A stretch of DNA of 64,000 bases from Straminergon stramineum (Eukaryota; Streptophyta; Bryopsida; Hypnales; Calliergonaceae), in assembly GCA_963920665.1 (NCBI GenBank), contig OY987265.1, forward strand, positions 30,633,001-30,697,000. Reading direction: 5' to 3'. The notes beneath the pieces were generated by a model. It saw only the letters and a program-made list of their open reading frames with translations, was not told where the DNA came from and did no database searches. Position 1 is the stretch's first letter. Each line of letters opens with the position of its first letter. Made by a program: the position numbers and the translations under genes. Shown piece after piece: positions 60,000 through 64,000 of this stretch.

Positions 60000-60879
60000 T
60001 CATTTGTTGATCTTCAGTCTACCCTTTTTACATAGTTCCAATGGGTCAATTGCCTAGATTCTACCCATTAGGGATCGGAAACATTGGATTTCTTCCTATA
60101 GCCAAGCAACAACAACAACAACAAAAGAAAATGAAACCTCATTGAAGTCATGCTATTAAAGTTCAATACCTCCCAAGCCTTTGATTAGTAAGTTAAGGAG
60201 TTGCTCGTTGCCAAAAAGAGCATCATCCACATGAGCACAACTTGTGCACAAAAAGAAGGCTCTATATGCACTTACAAAACTCTTCCGAATTGATTTATAA
60301 AAAAAATTTGGTACTCAAAACCTCAGAAGGGGAGAACCTTGAAAACCTTATCCTCAATTCAAAATGAAAGTCTAGAAAAACAAAGAAACATTCTCCACAA
60401 CATATACTACCATTCAAAAAACAATAATGAAAAAAACCAATAAACATAAGGTAGGATGTTCTAAAAGCAACCATGCTCTAATAACGACTACTAATATAGA
60501 CGTACATATTGTTTTTTTCAATTTCAGGAGGTGTCCGCTTTTAATGACCATTGCCTTTCAATTGCAAAAAATTGTACTATTTTCAAGAAGGTCCAAAAAC
60601 TACAAAATGACTCGAGTTAGATGCCTATTCTATTTTTCGTCCAAAAAAAGACTTACTGAAAATTGATTAAAGGAGTTTAGTTTTCCCTTCACATGCAATC
60701 AACTCTTAAAAAATCTCTTCAAGAATACACTATCTCCTATGATGATGCGAACACTCCTTTTTTTCTACAATTAACCACCCCATCCTGGCTATGTGAAAAA
60801 AATAGAGCCATTGATTTGGTTTCAAAATAAATGCTCCCCCTTCCAATGCCATTGATTTGTGGAATAATCAAGGGTCATC
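60000..60879. other. Intergenic DNA
   Basis: No gene recognised. A short (CAA)n run lies near 60105-60123. Confidence 0.45.
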
Positions 60880-61080
60880 AATGCTACTGATATGAAGTAC
60901 AATATAGAATACAAATACGAAATATTGTACAAAATATGACATGGAATGCAAATACTAAAATGTTGTACGGAATGTAGTATGGAATACAATCTGAAATGCA
61001 AATATGGAATAATGTACTAAAATATTACATTGAATATGATACGGAATACGAATACGGAATACTGTACATATATTGGATAG
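60880..61080. repeat. Degenerate tandem repeat (ggaatacaaata-type)
   Basis: About four to five imperfect units of roughly 40-50 bp built from ggaatrcaaatayggaata and ttgtac, highly AT-rich and without coding potential. Confidence 0.7.
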
Positions 61081-61156
61081 GTCCTGAATGCCTGTGGTGG
61101 CAATATCCCATATTGATTGCCACCATGGGAACTTTTCAAAAATATCAATGGTGGGA

Positions 61157-61169
61157 GGGGGGGGGGGGG
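61157..61169. repeat. G13 homopolymer
   Basis: Thirteen consecutive G residues directly before caacctt. Confidence 0.85.
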
Positions 61170-61268
61170 CAACCTTCTACTTGTCTTATCAATTAATTTT
61201 GTCTCGTAGAATTTCAGAAAATCATTTGGAGTGACTGTCCACTCAAAAGACAGCCATCAACAACATAC

Positions 61269-61622
61269 CTTACCAAGAAAATTCGTCACTAAGTTGAAGC
61301 TCTCCAGAGCAGCAACAAAATTTGCTCCCAGTGGCACAGCATAGATAGAAAGAGGGTGCCCGTAGAACGCTGCCAGAGCCCCCCTAAACGGTCTGAAATT
61401 GCAAAAGCGATTTAGAATTACAAACTCGCCGCACAGGTGGCGTGCCCATTGAACAAGGCGGGACAACAGTGCGTTTGACGTCGCACAGAGCCCCCCCCCT
61501 CCCAACCCCATGTACGCGGGCTTCTTGTTTGAAGGGCTGCTGTGGAGGTTCTCGTCCTTGACGCCGTCATCCCGCGTCGGTAAGTTCTTCGTGCTCAATG
61601 CGACATTGCAACCATTTTTCAT
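61269..61622 (-). CDS. First coding exon of an unidentified protein (partial)
   Basis: Minus-strand frame from ATG 61622 (after an upstream stop) to a consensus donor (GGTAAG|GTATGT after 61269; GG|GTAAGG is an overlapping alternative): 118 codons. The first about 45 residues are polar (LPTRDDGVKDENLHSSPSN). They are followed by a Gly/Ala-rich stretch (YMGLGGGGLCATSN) and a hydrophobic, aromatic part (FRGALAAFYGHPLSIYAVPL, GANFVAALESF) that could be membrane-associated. I do not recognise the family. Downstream exons were not found before 57 kb, so the gene is incomplete here or the call is wrong. It is divergent from the FUSED kinase gene and the two may share a promoter in the GC-rich gap. 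Confidence 0.4.
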
Positions 61623-63226
61623 TTCAGATTCGGTACTGGCTTCTTTCTCTTCCACGATCTAGCCTCGTTGTAGCTGGTTTGGAGTCGGAGTTTCATTCTC
61701 GAGACGAGTGGGCTTGCTTGCGGGTGAGGAGGTTTCTCTCTGTCGTGATCCTTGTTTGGGTTTTTCTCCATTGTCCGTTCTCTCGTTGTGTGGTGGGTTG
61801 CTTGCGGGGAGGGGCTATCGGGCGCTTGGGTGCTTGGGTTTTGGGGGTTTACTCGAGGTGGTAGAGTTTTAGCGTGAACGTTGTGCAGCCATTCTCGAGA
61901 GTGAGAATGAGAGTGAGGGGCCGCCGCATTGGGATCGTGTTAAGGGTTGGGACTCATGCGGTCTTCAGACGCATTTCAAGGGTTTAGCAGACTGGGACTC
62001 GTTGTTGATATTTTGCACAAGCGGACGCAGTCGTCATTCGAATAAGTGGCATTTTGCTCAAATTTGGCCACATTCATCGTCTGTGACGGGTTTTGCCCAT
62101 GCATGGCATTCGTCTGTTCCATCCATAGCCAGTGAGGTCAAGAACGGCAGTGCCTTTATAGAGTTTTCGGTCCACATCCCTATTTGGGGGTGCAATTGAG
62201 GGAGTGTGGATCGTTTCGTAAGATAGTAAAAGTTCTCAACGCAGCAGACGGGCTGAACCCATGAGAGGAATTGAGTTTCATTTTCTCGTTTAGTTCATGT
62301 TGTTGCTCGAGTTTGTCATGCGAACGAACACAATGCTCCAGAGTCCGCGAAGTGCGATCCGTCCATATTTTCTACAGTTTTCGTAGGAAGCTCAGTTACT
62401 GTATCGGTTCCAGATTAATGTTCTGTGACTAGAGGTGCTCCTTGGTGTCGGGAGATCCTCTGAATGACTGCCCATCCTTGTGATTTGTGGCCCGTTACTG
62501 CATGTGCAGCTGACCTTCTTGAGCAGGAGTGAAGAACACCCTTGTTGCCGCCACCATGGGTTTAGCGGGCGCAGTGGAGTACGGCGTGGGTGAGTGGGGC
62601 AACCAGCCTCTGGCGTCGGCCGACGAGGAGAGTTTCAACCTGATCCAGCACTACCTACTTTTTCTCGCTGGTCTCTGCTTAGGGCTCTGAAGGTACGAAA
62701 ATCCGACGGCGAGCGTATATATGCGACGGCGACGAGGAGGACGAGGAGTTTATTATCTGTTGCTGTGAGCTGATTCCTTTGCTTTATCAGGTAGTTGTCT
62801 ACCGACAGCGCTCGTGCCGCTGAAAATTAAGTATGAGACAATGCAGGGGTATTTTGTTAAACGTCACTATGGAAGTACTCCTGATGATCTGTTGTGGCCA
62901 TGTACCTCACTTAAATATCTTTGAATCTCGCAGTTGTGTTGATTCTGCGAGCTTGCAAATCAGCTGTGTTTAGTCAGACTGCTGTAGTGGATGCGGTTCG
63001 GCTCTACTGGTTGAGGAAGTGATTCATTTGTAAACGGAATGAGCCTGGATAGTGATTTCTGAGCAACGTGAATGCAATTCACGATGGTTTAGACCATCTG
63101 ATCTGCTGCCTGTCGGCTTAAGTGCTTAGTTCTGGGATTTAATATCATGAGTGTAATGCTAAAGTTTACGGTTCTTGCATGAGACGGACAGTAGCTGATG
63201 CTCGCTTGTCAACTATGTCGTACAGG
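61623..63226 (+). promoter_or_regulatory. Promoter and 5' leader of the FUSED/TIO-like kinase
   Basis: A GC-richer block without a convincing long protein, lying between two divergent coding starts. It contains a short ORF in ideal initiation context (62556-62690). The sequence cgtacag just before the kinase ATG reads as a 3' splice site (after 63225), so the leader is probably spliced, with the first exon somewhere in 61.7-62.7 kb. Confidence 0.5.
62556..62690 (+). other. Candidate upstream ORF (44 codons) in the kinase leader
   Basis: ATG in the context gccgccaccATGGG, matching the textbook optimal initiation context. The peptide starts MGLAGAVEYGVGEWG and ends HYLLFLAGLCLGL. A good donor (GTGAGT) lies inside it, about 34 bases after the ATG, so in a spliced mRNA only the first codons might be kept. 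It could be a uORF, or the start of a separate tiny gene. Confidence 0.35.
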
Positions 63227-64000
63227 ATGGGTGTGGAAAATTATCATGTAATAGAATTAGTGGGAGAGGGATCGTTTGGGAAAGTCTATAAAGGCCGACG
63301 GAAGTACACGGGCCAGGTGTGCTCCTGCAACCACTTATCAATTCAACAGATCACCTATTGCATTCTCAATTTGTTCGCATGATTTGCTCCAAAAATCTAG
63401 ACGATCAAATGTATTGCGAATGCTTGATTTTCTCGCAGACTGTCGCAATGAAATTCATACTCAAGCATGGCAAGAGTGACAAGGATATCGAGAATCTCAG
63501 ACAAGAGATTGAGGTAAGTTTTCATGTGTTCTCTCAAGTATGCGTTTTCCCTTCTGTCCTGTTCAACGTCTGCTTGATCTGCCATGAGTAATCGATTTCT
63601 CACGAAGGTGTAGCTTGAAAACATAAGAGGCAGTTGGGATGCTTGACTCTGTTTTCTGATCTTTCTGTGAAGATATTGCGACAACTGAAGCATGAGAACA
63701 TCATAGAAATGCTGGATGCCTTCGAAAGCCCTCAGGAGTTCTGTGTTGTGACTGAGTTTGGTCAGGTATGCTCTTCTTTTACCACATCTTCTCACCAGAA
63801 CGCATTTCTGAGGAATGGTCGTGCTTGTCCTTTTGATGACCGAGACAGAACGTAGGGTTCATTAGGTAGGAAGTATTGGAATGGATTTTCTGATGGCATG
63901 GTGTATGTACGGAAGAGAAACTCGAAGTTCTCCTGAACCAGTCTGATTAGTGTACTGTATATGTGAAGACTGTATTGAGTTTGAATGTTTGCATCTATCG
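63227..64000 (+). CDS. TIO: FUSED/TIO-type Ser/Thr kinase, N-terminal exons (partial)
   Basis: The plant FUSED kinase (TWO-IN-ONE) is a cytoplasmic kinase needed for phragmoplast expansion in cytokinesis. Three coding exons are in view: 63227-63316, 63439-63513 and 63673-63765 (30, 25 and 31 codons, all phase 0, consensus GT/AG). They encode [20 protein letters not shown] with the Gly-rich loop, VAMKFI with the ATP-binding lysine at residue 35, RQEIE with the helix-C glutamate near residue 53-55, and [20 protein letters not shown]. The HRD and DFG motifs and the ARM-like C-terminal part lie beyond the right edge; 63766-64000 is intron. ATG 63227 follows an apparent acceptor (tacag) and gives the family's usual N-terminus; in-frame ATGs at 63215 and 63179 are less likely. 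Identification rests on the close N-lobe match recalled for plant FUSED kinases. Confidence 0.88.

Noticed and set aside
1..64000. CRISPR array, operons, bacterial promoters or terminators
   Set aside because: Split genes with GT/AG introns and plant-specific domains show nuclear plant DNA; no regularly spaced identical repeats were found.

Overview
This is a eukaryotic nuclear window from a land plant. The diagnostic genes are two JAZ-type jasmonate repressors (TIFY plus Jas domains, each spread over several exons) and the first coding exons of a plant FUSED/TIO-type kinase. Introns have GT/AG borders and the reconstructed reading frames close exactly across them. Genes are sparse (about four in 64 kb), intergenic DNA is very AT-rich, and decayed DNA transposons and small non-autonomous elements are everywhere. 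I cannot name the species; a non-flowering plant is a guess only.

Layout. 1-5.4 kb: AT-rich repeat DNA with a TIR element, a tiny retroposon and a GC-richer island holding ACGT-core motifs. 5.46-9.07 kb (+): promoter, leader and five coding exons of JAZ gene 1. 9.1-25.1 kb: repeats (a CACTA-like MITE with 3-bp target duplication, two copies of a 190-bp MITE, a 125-bp near-perfect palindrome, several copies of a 220-240-bp element), two GC-richer non-coding islands and a cluster of four perfect G-boxes. 25.15-27.73 kb (-): JAZ gene 2, tail-to-tail with gene 1, with a 53-bp-arm hairpin in its first intron. 28-39.6 kb: intergenic, with a LINE-like retroposon tail and dispersed repeats. 39.6-42.3 kb (-): a three-exon gene for a small protein with a long hydrophobic hairpin region, possibly of the promethin/LDIP lipid-droplet type. 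42.6-61 kb: repeats, then a run of dead transposons (Ty3/Gypsy protease remnant, hAT transposase pseudogene, PIF/Harbinger transposase plus Myb/SANT-like partner). 61.3-64 kb: a divergent pair made of an unidentified exon (-) and the FUSED/TIO kinase (+), which runs off the right edge.

How it fits together. The two JAZ genes share exon phases and both carry CACGTG-type MYC/bHLH sites upstream, so a shared ancestry by inverted local duplication and feedback control by jasmonate signalling are reasonable inferences. The other genes have no evident functional link to them. Three repeat families of different size (about 225, 584 and 945 bp) all seem to end in the same inverted motif TTAACCC(C)TAAAG, which suggests one mobilising transposase. 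The hAT pseudogene is unusual because all five of its in-frame stops are TAG in one otherwise open frame.
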